Source of the DNA: Lanius collurio
Taxonomy: Eukaryota; Chordata; Aves; Passeriformes; Laniidae
Direction of reading: 5' to 3'
Assembly: GCA_020086605.1 (NCBI GenBank)
Contig: JACBWW010000004.1
Span: 19,417,624 to 19,481,623 of the forward strand
Length of the DNA stretch: 64,000 nt
Below are positions 48,871 through 63,296 of the stretch, piece after piece. How positions within the stretch are numbered: position 1 is the stretch's first letter; every line of letters starts with the position of its first letter. Below the pieces are notes generated by a model. The model was given only the letters and a program-made list of their open reading frames with translations, did no database searches and was not told the origin of the DNA. A program made the position numbers and the translations under genes.

Positions 48871-51499
48871 ATCTGTCAGTTTTTTGTCAGGAAACACAGT
48901 TTATGGGTCATCTTTTAGTCTTTAGTCAATGAATCATTTCCCAGTTCAGTGTGTTACCCTAGTTTCCTGGGCTTTTTACTGTTTTTAGTATACTGAAGTA
49001 TGCAGATCTGGGGCTGGTGCCCCCAGACAGCAACACTTCCAAAAGCAAAGGAAAGTCTTAGTAGCTCTTTCAATTTTAGAAAATTCTTTGCACTACTTAT
49101 TTAACTTCCTCTGAAAGACAATTCTGAGCGGCTTTGCAACAGGGTTAAGTTTTACTTATTTTTCTATTGCTAACACTCATTTGTTAATATTTAGTTAGAG
49201 GGTTGATTTTCAAACTTAGTGTATATTTTGAATGTGTAGTAAACATCACTTGACTTTGTTTTCTCGGCTGGCTCCAGATAACATACTGAGCTTGGTAAAA
49301 CATGAAGGGCATGGTGAAAAAAAGATGGTTATACCTGCTGTAATCAGAGACACAGAAACAAAATTTAACTCTTTATTATGGATTCTCCTTTCTGCAAAAA
49401 TTTCACTTTTTAATATGATGAGAAATAAAGCTTATTGATTAGGCATTTTTAAAAGGGAGGAACAATGCATGGGGGCTTTCTGCAAGTATAAACCAATGAA
49501 TGTTATTAGAGAGTAGACTAAATAAAAAGAAATGTCTTATTTAGAGTATGAAACTCTTCTAAGTTAATGTCCATAAAGTTTAAATTAGTTCAGACTTTTC
49601 TTATTAGAATAAATGTTTCCTTTTAAAAAGCATGATAATCATAATCAAGACTAAATTTGTTCTGTTATTTATTTTCAAAATGATTGTACATGTTTAGCAG
49701 ACTTTTGATTTAAATCTCTAGGGATATATTGGAGACAGATGTTTAGATGACCTAATGTTTAAAGTAAAGTTTTATTTGGACACTCAATTAAATTTTCCTT
49801 AAAATCTTCCCTTATATGTTAGATTGTGGAGCGGTGCAGAAAGTATTGAAAGATTTATGTTGAAAAGGTACTGCTTTATTTTTAAAGTAGGTTACTAGAG
49901 TTCAATAGATTTTATTTCAGGCAACTGTCAAAAGCAGAAAATGTTTGCTTATAAAACAGTATGTTTACAAATTAAAATATTGTGTCTTGTTGCAGAGCTG
50001 AATGGGAAGCAGATTTCTTTAAAAGTTCATTGATTTCAAAACCAAAGTTACCAGGCCATTTATAGCTGCCCCCAAAACTTGGTAAAGACTCTGGTAGACC
50101 TTCCAATGTACCATCAGCTGAAAACTGCATAATAGGACAAAACAGCTGCAAGTGTTTTTACTACTTTCCAGTTTTAACCAAGTACTCTCACCTAATGTCA
50201 TAGTGTGGAGAAGTTTAAGGGCTTCATATGTGATAGCAAACAACATTTTGAAAAGTCTCAATATTTCATGATCATAATTATTAATATTGACCTATTGAGA
50301 AGGTATTGATTCACAGATGAAAACAATGAAGATCTTCAGTCTTTTGAAGTTTATATATGCTGGCTTTTATTGTGTTTAGTTAAATAAGCAAGTTATGGAG
50401 TTGCTGAACTTCTGCCATTTTCAACTGTAACTGAAATACTGTGCTAAGAGATGCATTCTTGTCACTAGTAGAATAATTTTTTTGGTGGGCTGATGCAAGT
50501 GTTGCACCAAAACATTACTTGGATGCTTAACACTTGGCCTGCACAAAAACCTCTGGCCAGATCATGAGAACGTTTCTGTGGGACAGCGTTTTTTATTATT
50601 TTCTGTCATTTGTGATTAGGAAGGCTGATGTGGGCAGCAGAACTGAAATGTATTTTATGCAGAGTGGACCTCATTAAGTTTAGGCAGCACATGCAGCATT
50701 TTCCTGTAATCTCGTTGAGGTCTGCTGGGTTAGAACCGGAGTAGCCCTCTTCTGGGAAAAACTGAAATTGCAGTATTTGGAGCTCCTTTCATGTGGGAGT
50801 GGATGTTGGGTCAACAGTGGCATAAAAATCATGTTTCACAAAGGGAGTGAAAGGAGATCTCATCCTGTTCCTGAAAAAGAAGCCTTCATTCTGTCTTTTT
50901 GCTGTTAGATGACTGTATATTAGTCATGGGCAGTAACTGTTTTGCACGGCAAAATCACGATCTAATCAAAACCTAACGAATGAATATGTAGTACCTATGT
51001 GATGCCACTGTAAGCAGAAATTATTTTGCTTTTCTTCCTGAATTAAGATTTGGGATATAGATTGTAACTCTGGAAAATAAATGGAAAAGTATCTTCTTAA
51101 GACTCCCAAGAAGCAAAGAGTGGTCACAAAATTGGAACAGATAGCCCTTAAACATTTTCTGAAAATGTCACTTGTCATTTGTTGGTATGAAGATAAGGAG
51201 CATATAGAATGAAATTCTAAAAGTTTTGCAGATAAAGCAGTTTTACAGTGTTGTGGTTAGATTTGTTTACATACAGATTTTCTAAGTTCAGAAATATTCT
51301 TTAAAAGTATTGAAAGAATATTGATCAGTTGATGCATAGTGTCGTTAATTGGACTTGTCAATCGCTTAAGTCTTGCAGACCTAGAGGGAATGCTTGGAAC
51401 TGGGCCGAAGTAACTTGGGCAACAACATTTATGCTTGAGTAGGTTAATCTTACCTTTCTTTATGCAATGGCTTTTCCCTTTTTTAATGTATATTTTTCT

Positions 51500-51551
51500 C
51501 AGTGAATGGAAAAAATAACGGCTTTCAGTGAGTGGAACAAATAATGACTTT
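51500..51551. repeat. 26-bp tandem duplication
   Basis: CAGTGAATGGAAAAAATAAC followed by GGCTTT is repeated directly as CAGTGAGTGGAACAAATAAT followed by GACTTT. There are four or so substitutions between the copies. Confidence 0.75.
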
Positions 51552-52600
51552 CTGTTTAAATACTAATGATCTTCCCATGTAATCTGTTATCACTTACATA
51601 TACAACATTTGACTATTTTTTTTCTTGAATATCCTTATGCTGTGCTACTTGCATATTTTCTCTGAAGACTTCAGTTACTGAGATTTTGCAGGAGTGATTA
51701 GTCCTCTCTGGTGCCTCATGACAGACACCTGCAAGGAGAGTAGACAGTTTTATTGGGATGCTATGGAAGTTTTATGCAACTTGTAGAAAAACAGGGAAGA
51801 AAACTCTGGGAGCAAGGATGGCGAGATGGTTTTAATTTCCTTAATGCTTCTTTTTTATTATTATTTTTTATTTTCTCCTTTCCTGTAGTCCATTGTAGAA
51901 GTAGAAGGGACCCTGAAGACTAAATGCTGCTCTGTTACTCAGACACATTCTGTGTGCTGAGTAAGGATAACATCCTTGAGAGAAAACCACTGCAGTCAAG
52001 TAGAGATGGTATTGTAATAATTACCAGCTCAGTTCTAAACTGGGCTTTTTCTGTTCAGTCTAGATCTTGCTTACATCTAATCTTTGTTTCCTATGTTTTA
52101 ATTAATTTATAATTGCACCTCAAACCTTAATTGCAAAACCTGTGAAGAATTTAAAAACTTAGACAATGTTCTGTAAATTCCTTTTCAACAATAGGGCTGA
52201 AACCTTATCTACTGCAACTGGAATTAGGGACAGCTTGCCTTGTCTTTGTTTTGACTACAAACTCTATTCTGGTTAAGAGATTAAATTCAGAGAGAGGAAT
52301 AAACCACTGCATTACATTTTGTATGATTATTGAACTGTTTGTAAAATTTGAACATACTTTATATGTTTGCTAATTGTTTAGTAAACATTTCAATATTCAA
52401 GTTTGTAGTATAAATAGTTTTGACTATGGGCAAGATTTGGACTGCTTGCGTTCTGTATAAGCAAAAGCTGGGTGCCTCCTGCTCACCGAACAATTCAGAA
52501 CAGACCCAGGTGATTTGAGTCCAGGGAAGGAATTTGGATCTTCCTTGGCTTAGCCCAGGAAACTAAGGAACTGAGCAAATTCTCTCTTACAAGAGGGTTT

Positions 52601-52740
52601 CTGTTTTTTTTTTTTTCATTTGGTGTTTTTGTGGTATTTTGTTAGTTTGTTTGACTTTTTGGTGGTGGGGGGTTGTAGTTTGGGAGGGTTTTTTAGTTGT
52701 TTTTTTTTTTCTCTTTGTTTTGTTCTGTTCATTCTTGCTC
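52601..52740. repeat. T/G-rich low-complexity tract
   Basis: A 140-bp stretch of almost only T and G on the plus strand, including runs of 13 and 12 T and GGTGGTGGGGGGTTG. It shows the T-rich sense-strand bias of this intron in extreme form. Confidence 0.8.
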
Positions 52741-55369
52741 TCTTCCTAGGTCTTTGAATCTTGAAATAATTTTTGCGTACAGGTACAGATCAAACATGAG
52801 AGAGTGTAGCTGTATGTGAAGTGGCCCTAGTGGTCAGTTAAGTCTTCTGAAAAGTGAAATAATGGATTTAACTGTTTTGCTTTCTGGACTCTAATACATT
52901 AACTTTCCATGTGTACTGTGCATGAGTAATTGTTATCCCTCAGTTCTAGGGGAATTGTAGGTACCTGAACCATGAGATTCATCAGTATCCCAATTCCACT
53001 GAAATCAATGGAAATTATTCACTCCCTGCATCTCTTCTGAGCTGTCTTAGATCTGTATCAAATATCCTGTGATGTTCAGCATGTGAACATGCTCACTGCT
53101 AACTCCAGGTGGCTACTCCCCATACGTATAAAGGAATGGACCTAATGCCAAATTGTTTTCCTGGCTGCAGCCTGAGTCCAGCTGAAGTCAGGCAGCAACT
53201 TTCTAACCATTGCAGTGCCTAGGCTGATGTCCAGTGGGCTACCAGTGGGATCCCATCTCACTCAAGTTATTGAATCTAACTCTATTAAAAATGCTGTTTT
53301 TAAAAGTTACTTGTGAATCTGAGACAATCTATTAGGTTATGTCTCTATAAAATTCTGCACAAGACTTTTATTGATATCCCCACCTGTGTTTGGACATTAA
53401 GATAAAATGCTGGGAAACTTGCTATCATTTGAAAGAAATATCTCTGGAGAAAAAAAGGCTTTTGTGATAGTTAATTATAATCAATTATATTTCTGTCATG
53501 GTATATATTCTCTGTTTTCCCCACTATCTGTGGGGAAAAAAAAGTATTTCTGTAACAGGCTGTAGAGCTCATAGCTGAAAAATCTAGCAAACTGAATTTG
53601 TACTTCTAAAATGTGCAACCTGTTAAGTACTCCTGTATTGTGTTTGGTAATAACTGCTGTATGGTGCACAGAAGACCTTCATAAATCTCCTGGAAAACTC
53701 ATAACTCCGGAGTCTTGTATACAACAGATTTCCATCCAACAAATTTAAACTTTTCCAGGAAAGGAGGAGAGCTGTTCTGATGTATCTGATCTGATCTAGA
53801 ACTTCTATTCTCAAACAAAATTCTTCTTAGTATTTCAGTTCTCTTACCCTAAGTTATGTATGTAAAGTCACATTGACACCATTGTATCTTGGACCAGGCT
53901 TCACTGGCCTTTTACCAAAGGATCTGGGGTGTGTATCTGGAAATAGTTTCTTATTTGTAATTGGTGTGCAAATGGTAGTCTCCACTGACATAAAGTTCAT
54001 GGACTCTACTTCTCCTGATTTTATTGTACGAAGTGAGATAAAATCTAAACAGTCTTCTGTCTGAGCCTGTTTATACTTAACTAACAGTGTTGCTGTTTTG
54101 TCTTCACTTTCTAGTTTAGACTTTCAAACTGTGATGTAAGGGAATTGTCAGTGGTTGCCTTTGAAGCTATTCTTTCAAAAATAGATGTGACTTGTTCAGT
54201 TTCTCATATTTTCTGTTGAGATTTGCATCCCTTATATATTGGTCATCTTCAGTTGGCTTCCAGTTGGAGGCTGAAGTCTGTCTTCTGGGGCTGGATTGAG
54301 CACAATTTTCCTTCCAGTGTTTAGTGTCCAGCACATGTTTGGGGTCCTTCCCTGTTTTTTGAAGGATGTAGGCAGTGATCAGACAGTCCTAACATCCTTC
54401 CAGATCTGTTTCCATTAAATGGAAGTTTATTTTATTTTGCTTGCTTCTGCTCAGCAAATCTGGCTTTTTTCTAGAACTTTGATGGCCATACTTTGTATAC
54501 AGAACATCAGGTGATTGAGATATTTTTCTAAACCATGATCTGTGCCAAGCAGGATCTAAGTGGCAGGATGCACTGACCATACAATTGTGTGCTTTGTTTT
54601 CCTCTGTGTTCTTGCCAGAACCTTGATGGTATCAAACCTGATGATGGGGAAAATATTTGTCATCAGTGATCTCCTCCAAAATATCTCCTTGTGTATGTAG
54701 TTAAAATATTCCTTTTTTTCACATCTACAAACTAGGTAAATAGTTGAAGGCCCTGAGCTTTTTCCATGCCTTTTGTAGCCAGTAAATATATTCTCACAGT
54801 TTCTTCTGCTCATTCTAGTGCCTAAAGCAATAAACTCCCAAGCTTTGTAGACTGTCTCTTGAAGAAAATTCCCTGTTTACTAAGCATGAACTTTCTGTAT
54901 GTTGAAGTTTCTTGTTTTCTGGAAATTTCCTTTCCAAACCATTCCTTGGCTGGAATTAAGTTTTGCATGTTATGTGATTGTATACCAGGCCTTTGTAAAA
55001 CTCAAACACCAAATAGGGTGCTTGTAAGTCTAATATTTTGTAGATTTTCTGTTTTTTGTTTGCTTTTACAATTAACTTGTTTTATTGGTGGGAATAAAGT
55101 TCACGAGCCCTGTTTCTTTCCTTAGCCAAAAGCTACCTGCAAGAATGCTTTTCTCATTTCACTTATAGCTGTCATCTCTGTAGCTTTTGTGTCACTATTT
55201 GGTGCCCATATTCTGTGTGCATTTAAGTTGACAGTATATTCTTCTGTTGCAATATTCCTCATTGGCCTATGAAGAAGAGAGGTGGTGCTATTTATCCAAG
55301 CATGTTCTTATTGTGTTAGCAAACTCTTTGAAATGATGCTGACCTTTTTGGGATCCAAGGAGCTTAAGT

Positions 55370-55740
55370 GACAGAAGCTTAATTGCTTTTGATAGGATAG
55401 TTTTCTGTCAGTTTATTTGCCTGAACTGTGGGAGCTGGCAGGGATTCCCAGTCAATGGCAGAAGAGTAGGTAATGGTTCTGGTAGCAGCAGGCTCGTTGG
55501 ATTGCTTATCTGTTTATCAGGCTGCAGTGAGTGCCAGGAACACTTCTGCTTCTGAACTTTGCCCAAAGCTTAACACACATCAGCAATCTAATTAGCTGGC
55601 TCAGTTGTGGTAGCGAGTGAAGCTGTTTGTCACCTTCCATATTTTCCCTTGTAGGACCTGCTTCGCGGTAACCTGAAGCTTTAACAAATACCATTAAAGG
55701 AAGATGTGCATTCAAATAATCCACAGCAGGAAAAAGGACT
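55370..55740. promoter_or_regulatory. Candidate conserved non-coding element
   Basis: Unique, complex sequence between simpler flanks. It contains GCTTAATTGC, GCTTATCTGTTTATCAGG (two GATA/TATC cores), CAATCTAATTAGCTGG and TTCAAATAATCC. Its texture differs from nearby decayed intron and repeat. It is a candidate enhancer by appearance only. Confidence 0.22.
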
Positions 55741-55784
55741 TTGCTCAGCTTTGTGTGAGGATTAAGGTGGAAGGAAGGCTCAAC

Positions 55785-55866
55785 TTTTTTTTTTTCTTTT
55801 TATAATTTTTTTGTTTTTTTGTTTTTTTTTTTTTTTTGCTTGTTTGGGAATTTTTTGGGTTTTTTT
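55785..55866. repeat. Poly-T rich tract
   Basis: An 82-bp run of T interrupted by single C, G and A, with GTTTTTTT repeats. Homopolymer counts may be unreliable here. Confidence 0.85.
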
Positions 55867-57872
55867 ATGAAACCTTAATAAACTCTTCTTTGTACCACTG
55901 GTTTGCCACGAATGTATACTAAATTGAATTAGGGTCTGGGGAATGTATCTCAGGATTCATATTGTACTTTGCTCATATAAGAGTATAACCCACTTTAATA
56001 TACATGAAGAAATCCAGCAAATTGCATCTATGGCAGTTGAGTTAGTTGTCATCTGCTTCCCAGCATGTAAGTCTGTCTCTAGAAGAGCCACTACATCTAG
56101 GACATGGACAGATAAAACAAGGCATAAAACACTTTCAGGTATGTCTTCTTTGTGATGCCTGTCACTTGATGGCATAGGCTGAGGCTGGACAGGCTGAGAG
56201 CTTGCTTACTCAGTCTCCTTTAGGCTTTGGGACTGTTGAGTGTGATGGTTTTCTGGTACACCACATTGGTTGATTAAAATTAATTTTTCTGCCTGACTGT
56301 AGTTTTCTTAATTTTCTCATGAAAATTTTAGAAGCAATTACACATGCTCTTGTTTGCTACATTTTACAATTTTTTCACTAGATTATATGTGTGATACTTG
56401 TACTTCAGCATTTAAGGTGGAGATGGCAGTGTTGTGCCTCTCTGCTGTCTTTTTTGGAGACAAAAGCAAATTTCTTACTGGGATGCTCAGGCTGTTCTTT
56501 TTTGTGCTGAAATAATGTATTCAAACAGAAGCCTAACCATGCAGGGGGTGTGCAATGTATCTTTTCTATAGGAAGATAATTATGTCTTGTGATAAAAAAT
56601 AGTGAAATTAAGAAGCTACTGGAAGTAGTTAAAGATGAGTCTATAACTGTTGCAGGAAAGTATGGTATCAGTTGAAAATTTTGTTATGTAACACTTGATT
56701 AAAAAAATACTTAAATTAAAAGAAAAACTTTTTCACATAAAAAATTGCCTGTGTTAATTCTAGATTAAAATGGAAGAAAATTGGCTTTGAGCTATTTACA
56801 GTCTGGAATTCACAGCCTTTCATATTAATTATGGAAATATTATAAACACTCATAGAAACTATTAATTTCAAACATAGTCACTAAAGTTATAGGTGTCTGA
56901 GCATAAATTCTCAGGCTTCAAAAAAGCTCCAGTTCTGTGTTTAAAAGGCCTACAGTGTAAATGTGTTCTTGATGGAGCCAGAACAGTGCCTCTGAACCCC
57001 TGGAACTTCAGCCTTGTGTTTGGAAAGCAGCCAGATGCTGACATTGGTGGTCCTGCACCTGTAGATGCAGTGCCCACTCCATACCATCACCTTGCACAGA
57101 GTCCAACTTGCATGTAGAAGTTTGAAGCCTTATTGCCACTGGCTACCTGTGGCTTGGCTTTTTGGTTCTGTATTATGATTTTAGCCATACAAGCAAATGC
57201 TTCTTAAATCTTCTACTAACAGAATCTTGCAGATGACATGACCGTGTTATTCTGACATGCTTTTACTTTTAATCCTGTAGTTTTCTTCTTTAATTTTTCC
57301 TCCCCTCTCCAGTAATACTTTTACACCTGGATGGTTTCCCTCTGCACTTCCCTTCTTACAACGCTGAACAAGAATGTTCATCTGCTCCCAGTGGCGTACA
57401 CAGTTATTAGTTGAATTCAGTAGCAACTGTGTAACTTTGAGCACCTATTAAATCTTTAATAGATACAAATATGTTACTGCCAGAACTTAACTATTTTATA
57501 CTACAAGTCAAGTCTTTGATACTTAAGGTGTTTCAACACCTGTCGCAAAAATATGTGAAACAGGGTTGGAAGAGGGGCCAAATATGATACATTTGTATTC
57601 TGTGTATAAGATCTCCTCTTTTCTCTAAGATTCTCTGAGACTGTATTTACAACTCCAGAGATATCTGACATTTGTTCCTTAAATAGGTATTTAAAAGGGG
57701 ACACTCACATTTTATAGTCCTGATTCTCTGTTGCCTGTTGAAATCCTATTTCACTAATTTATTTTCCCTTCCTCTGAAGCAGGGATTTCCTGAAAACTGG
57801 CTCCAGACCAGTACTGCAATAAAAATATTATAGGATATGGTATGATGGTACTACTTTTGTGTGTTTGAAATC

Positions 57873-58125
57873 AGAGAATCATAGAAAGGTTTGGGTTGGA
57901 AGGGGCCTTAAAGATCAGCAATTCCAAAGCTGCTGCCATGGGCAGGGACACCTTTCCACAAGACTGAGCTGCTGGGAGCCCCATTCAAATGGGTCTTGAA
58001 TGCTTGCAGTGATGGAACAGCCACAACTTCTCTGGACAACCTGTTCCAGTATCTCACCTCTCTCACAGTAAGGAATTTCTTCTTAATATCTAACATAAAC
58101 ATTCTCTCTTTCACTTTGACACTCC
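57873..58125 (-). mobile_element. CR1 LINE 3' fragment
   Basis: A minus-orientation CR1 tail: AGAATCATAGAAAGGTTTGG, GTTGGAAGGGGCCTTAAAGA, CTGCCATGGGCAGGGACACC, GAGCCCCATTCAAATGGGTC, CAACCTGTTCCAGTATCTCA and CAGTAAGGAATTTCTTCTTA. It is less decayed than the 12.7-kb copy. It is 5'-truncated and non-coding. Confidence 0.9.
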
Positions 58126-58965
58126 CTATATCAATGGTGATTTTTAGAGTTATCAAGGTTATTATTCTTTTTCTTCAGTGTTTTACCATTTAACCTTTTT
58201 TAATGAATGATGAAACTGTTTCATAAGGTAATTACAACCATTTTTTTCCTAAAATGCAACTACTATGTTACTGGGAAAACATTATCTCTATTGTACCTTG
58301 TTTGAAAATTCTGATGCATAGATTCTTTTTTTCAGTATAGTAGTGATTGATACGCACTGATTACACTGTTGGTTTTATTAGTTTGGGTCTTTTAAGTATT
58401 TATCAACTTCTTAAAACATTTGTATATGTAATTAAAAGTAATTTCCCACCAAAGGTAATGATTGGAACCATGCCTCATATAAAAAAAAGAGAAAAAATCA
58501 GTCAGGAAATCTCCAACTCTGTATCATCCTTCTCTATTGCTAAGTTTCTGCTGCACATAAAATCATCAAGACTAAGAGCAACAGAAAGAATGTCTGCTTT
58601 CAGAAGGTAGAAATAGTGTCCTCTGGGCATGAACTGTGTGTTTCATTGTGTGCTAATGATGATGCTTATAAATGCCAAAATTTTGGTGCTCATCAAAGTA
58701 TGAAAAAAAAAAAAAAGGAGAGGGAGATTCATGTTATGAAGTTATGACAACGTTTTCTGAAGCTTCAATCTGTCTGTGATAGCCTGGTAGGACTGCAGCA
58801 GGTTGAAAGTGATTATCTAAAGATGTCTCTGTTTTTTACAGTTCATATTTGGGTTTTGGAATTACTTGTTTCTAAGAAGGGGTTTTCAGTGTCCAGAAAT
58901 CTGAAGTACTCAATTTCAAAAAAATGCAGGTTATGTAATCCCTAAATTAAGACTTATTTTAAGTA

Positions 58966-58987
58966 TGAAATATTTTAAAATATTTCA
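58966..58987. repeat. 22-bp perfect palindrome
   Basis: The sequence begins TGAAATATTTT and its second half is the exact reverse complement. It is AT-rich and could be chance in this composition. Confidence 0.8.
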
Positions 58988-61259
58988 AATAATATTTGAT
59001 TATTAATTTCCTTGTTAAGTCTTCTCCCAGACAAAGTCCTTTATTACTTTCTTGTCTAGAAGGGAAACAAAGAGGAAGATGTGAATAGTGTGCCCTCCCA
59101 GTGTACTTTGGCCATTTCTATTTACTAGTGATATGAGCTGACTATTTAGTGGCTACATTGATGATATGGTGTGGCCTGGCCACTCTGTGTTTGGTTTCTT
59201 TAATAGAAGGGTCTGAGTTTTTAATGTTGGAGGCAGAAAAATTGCCATCCTGCAGCTGATGGGATTATTCTCATGATACTGAATCATTCTTTTTCCATAG
59301 GCAAAAGTATGTACACACTTAATTCTTCTGAATTTCTGTAAGCAGAGATGCAATGTTTCCATGTAACACAAGTACCAAATATTAGGAGATCAAGGGAAGG
59401 TGAGGATTAGTCAACAAAATGTGGATATGTGTAACCTTGAATGTTTAAAGTTCTTTTCTTTTTAGATCTTTCTGTTTAGATCACTAATGCATTTTAATTG
59501 TTTCCATCTTTCAAAATATGTCTAGAAAGTTCAGTTTCTAGTTGTTGTTATACAAATAAACTGGTATTAGATGCATTGCTTTCTTTCTTTCAAACATACT
59601 TTCAAATTAGTGCTTAATGTGGTTTGAAGATTTTGCCAACATACTCTTCCAGATCCTTCTCTTATAAGAGGGTGGTTGATTACATCTATCTTTCTTCTTT
59701 GGTTTACAAATGCCAATATATTCCAAAGAATGCAAACCCTGGGACCATTTGTCATCACACTTTGATTGTAGTTCACTTCATTATTGTATGTAGGAGGAAA
59801 AGCAAACAATTAGATGCCTGAACAGTGGAGGGGGAAAAGCTGGAGTGTCAGGACATGCTAAACATTCTTAGTGCATTGCACACTTTAACCTCCTATTGTT
59901 TTGCCATTGCTTTTAACACTTACCTGCCTGGATGTGATAGTTGTAAATATATTTAAAAAGAAGACCAGAAGTGTTTGGCTGAAATACAAAATATAAATTG
60001 TCTTAAAATGCATGGAGTCTAAGGGCTACAGACCTTTGGGATTTAAATCCTACCTAACCCTGTGGGGGTGGCACAAATGAAAAAGAGAATTTGATATAAA
60101 TGCAATAGCATGCAGCATTTCTTAGCATGTTCTTTATAAGTTTAGTCTCAAAGCAGCAATTTCAGATCTTGAAATTGTCATAGGTGATCCGAGGAGTAAA
60201 GGGATATTAAGACCAGGATAAATGCTCATTCCTCTGCTAATAGTGAAAAAAGGTCAAATAAACCAGTAACCTCCAACTGAATCAAGTATAGCATACATTT
60301 CAGAGGAGGTACTCCCTCCTCTTCTCAGATGCATGTCCTGAAACAAGGGACTTGCTGTATAGTCACTAAAATAGGCAGTAAAGCAACATAAGGTAAAGTG
60401 TATTGCTTCTTTTCTTTTGATGGGCATTTTCAAAATTACACTTTGACTAAAATGTAAGCCAAAAGAACTGTGAATTGGATCTCTGCCCACTAAATTAGCC
60501 AAGGTGACAATTTCAGAGGAAAAAATGTTGAGTCATGGTGATGAGGTGTATGCACTCCACAGAAGAGCAGAACTGAACATCCAGCTGTACTCCGACAGTT
60601 TGAGAGTTTTTAGGCTGATAATTGCTTCCATTTCAGAGTTAAGGCTTCAAGAATGTTGTTTTCTGCCTAATCTGCCTCAGGTTTTCATATTATTAGAACC
60701 TTAAGTAGCGAAGACAGCTTACTGGAGGCCGTACACTTGTCCCTTTTTTCAAGTCTATTTTTTTTCTGCCAGTGGTCTCTAATTTTGCATTCCAGTGACT
60801 TTGGGAACTGTTCTCTTAATTGGACCATGTGGAAATAAAGGATATCAGGGCTGTTTAGTGGCGCTTTTCTTAAGCTTTAAAACCCCTGCTTATTTAAAGG
60901 CAGGATTTAAATGAGAAAGATGTCTGAGACAAAATAAGATACATTTACTTACAGTCCTTCTACTGCTACATTCATCAGTCAACCTAATCTGAAAACACAG
61001 ATTTCAGTATCTTGACTTTGCTGATGCTTAGTGCCAAAAGCACCTAAAGTTCCTAGGTAACTGTATGATTTTTAACCAATATTATTAAATTAACCAATGT
61101 TCAAACCAGCATTCACTACCTAAACTGCTTCAATTACCCCTTAAATGAACCTCTACATGCATGCAAAGGTCTGTTAGCAGCCAGTTTACAGGCTTAGAAG
61201 CAAAAGCTGTAGGTTTACTCAGACTCTCCCTTTGGATACACAAAGCTGCAAAGTGTCCA

Positions 61260-61600
61260 CTGGTGCTAATATAGGATCTGCAATTTTAGGAACAGTCATT
61301 GAATCATTTGAAAGTTTGCTTTGAGGCAGCACTTAGGTGAAGTTGTCAGGAAGGCTCCCCTTTGCTTCCATGTCCATTAGATAGCCCTTTAACATATGAG
61401 CAGAAATTTCATTTGTCCAAAGAATATCTATCAGCTGGGGTGGATTTGTAACCAGGCTTTGGCCTGAGCCCATCTTCGCTGCTCCCAAAGAGCTGCAGCT
61501 TTTCTTTCTAAAATGCAAAATCATTGGTCTTTAGTCTGAAAGCTGGCCTAAGGCCTGCTTCACCCTGCATGGCTTTTCCAGAATTTAAGGGGGGGAGGAG
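61260..61600. promoter_or_regulatory. Candidate conserved non-coding element
   Basis: Unique, mixed-composition sequence in SLC25A21 intron 1 with ATCATTTGAAAG, CCTTTGCTTCC, TTTGTCCAAAGAATATC and CTTTGGCC motifs. It is free of recognisable repeats. Regulatory role is inferred only from texture and the gene neighbourhood. Confidence 0.18.
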
Positions 61601-62776
61601 GCAGGTAAAGACACTTTTTCAAGTTATGTAGGTCCAACCAGGGAGCTCAAGTGCCCTGAGAATCTGGATTCTCATAACCTGGAAAGCATTTGCACAAGTT
61701 ACCAGTTCTCTTTTCCTGACCCCTGATTTTGGCAGTTCCTGACCAAAGAGCAGGAATGCTCTGGCAGCTTTTAGGATTTTCCTGATGCTTCTGTTACAGT
61801 ACTTCCATCTATTGTCCCCAGAGGCTCATGTGACCTGAAAGGCAAAGATTTTCTGCTCTATATTGCCTCATTAAGCTTAAGCGGGGAAAAAAAAATTAAT
61901 TTGAATTTTTATTTTGACTTACGTATTAGGGGTTGTACTAAACCAGATCTAAGAGATATTGAGAAAATATCTTGGATTATCTGTTTTATGATCCCTTTGC
62001 AATTACCCTTCTCAGAAAAGATGTGTATTAAGGAAGCACAACAAACTTCAGCACGACTGAATGAAGCATGTAATCTCTCTTACCACACCTTTAGACTTAT
62101 TGTCCCAAGGCTTGGCATTTTTTTGTCTTTCAGCCTTTATATATATCTTTGAAGCTTTATTTTTAATTCAGTAGCAGTTGTCTTCTCAGTTTTCCTCCCT
62201 AGGCCAGTTCTATGTCTTGTTTTCTTTTACTTTTTCATTTTTTTAAAGCTGTTAGAATACAATTACATTTTTATACATGTTTTGGAGATACAATTCTTGC
62301 CTTTGTGGACTCTTCTTAGGAGTAGCTCAAATCAACAAAATTGCATCTTGTTCACTCAATTTCTCACTTAGGGGTTTCATTGTGTAACTTTCTTGAAGTC
62401 TATTAAGAGTAAGAAATGAGATCAAAATCACACTCAGTGTGATATAGTAATAGTTGGCTTCTGCTGTTGTGACTCAAACATTTACTATTTTTTTATTTTG
62501 CTCAAATTTTAAGAGTGAAATTGGTTAATTATAGTACCTTTTAATATCTGTTGTGATAATGCTCATCAGGCCTTTTTTAGGCATTGAATAATAATTGATT
62601 GTGAAATAAAAATAACACTTACATGCAGGAAGAGGAGCTGAAAATGAAGCATGTGTTTGAAGAATTACTTTTGGTATGACTTTCAAGCTGTCAGATCAAC
62701 AAGCTGTGAGTGAAGGAAGTGGCGAAAAGTCTTTGTCACCTGGGTCCTTTAACAGCTCATTAGAAAACAGACTGGA

Positions 62777-62803
62777 GTGGAATAGAATAGAATAAAATAA
62801 AAG
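62777..62803. repeat. (AATAG)n / (AATAA)n pentanucleotide run
   Basis: GTGG is followed by AATAGAATAGAATAAAATAA and AAGG, a short microsatellite of five-base units. Confidence 0.75.
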
Positions 62804-63296
62804 GAATTATCCTGTTTGACCAGAAAAATGATCTGTCACATCACTTCTAGTTCAGTTTCTAGGTACCACCCTAAGTGAATTGCCACTCTTAACTCTGCAG
62901 GCATAGGTGTGCACCAGTACAATGAAACACCAGCTAAACGGGAATAGCAAATTATTAAAAGTATATTTCTTCAAAATATTTTACTGTTGAGAAGATGTAG
63001 CATATGGGTGTGAGAAGAGAGCAAATTGCCATTGGATTTTAACTCTATTTTTTTCACTTCAGTCCCACGGTGAGAAAGGTGAGATAAGGTGAATTTCTGT
63101 ATTGGGGGTATATAGGTTTTGCAAAGGCAAAAATAGCTGCTTTGTTTGGGAGTGCCCCTCTGTTATGTGACTCCACCATGTCTTGGGTCAACAGGTGGAA
63201 AAAAAGCTTTAAAAATCTGTATATGACTGCAATGTCAGACAAAATGTTAAGAGCATCCAGTGCTTTTGTTACTAGATGTTCTTTTCATGTCAAAAA

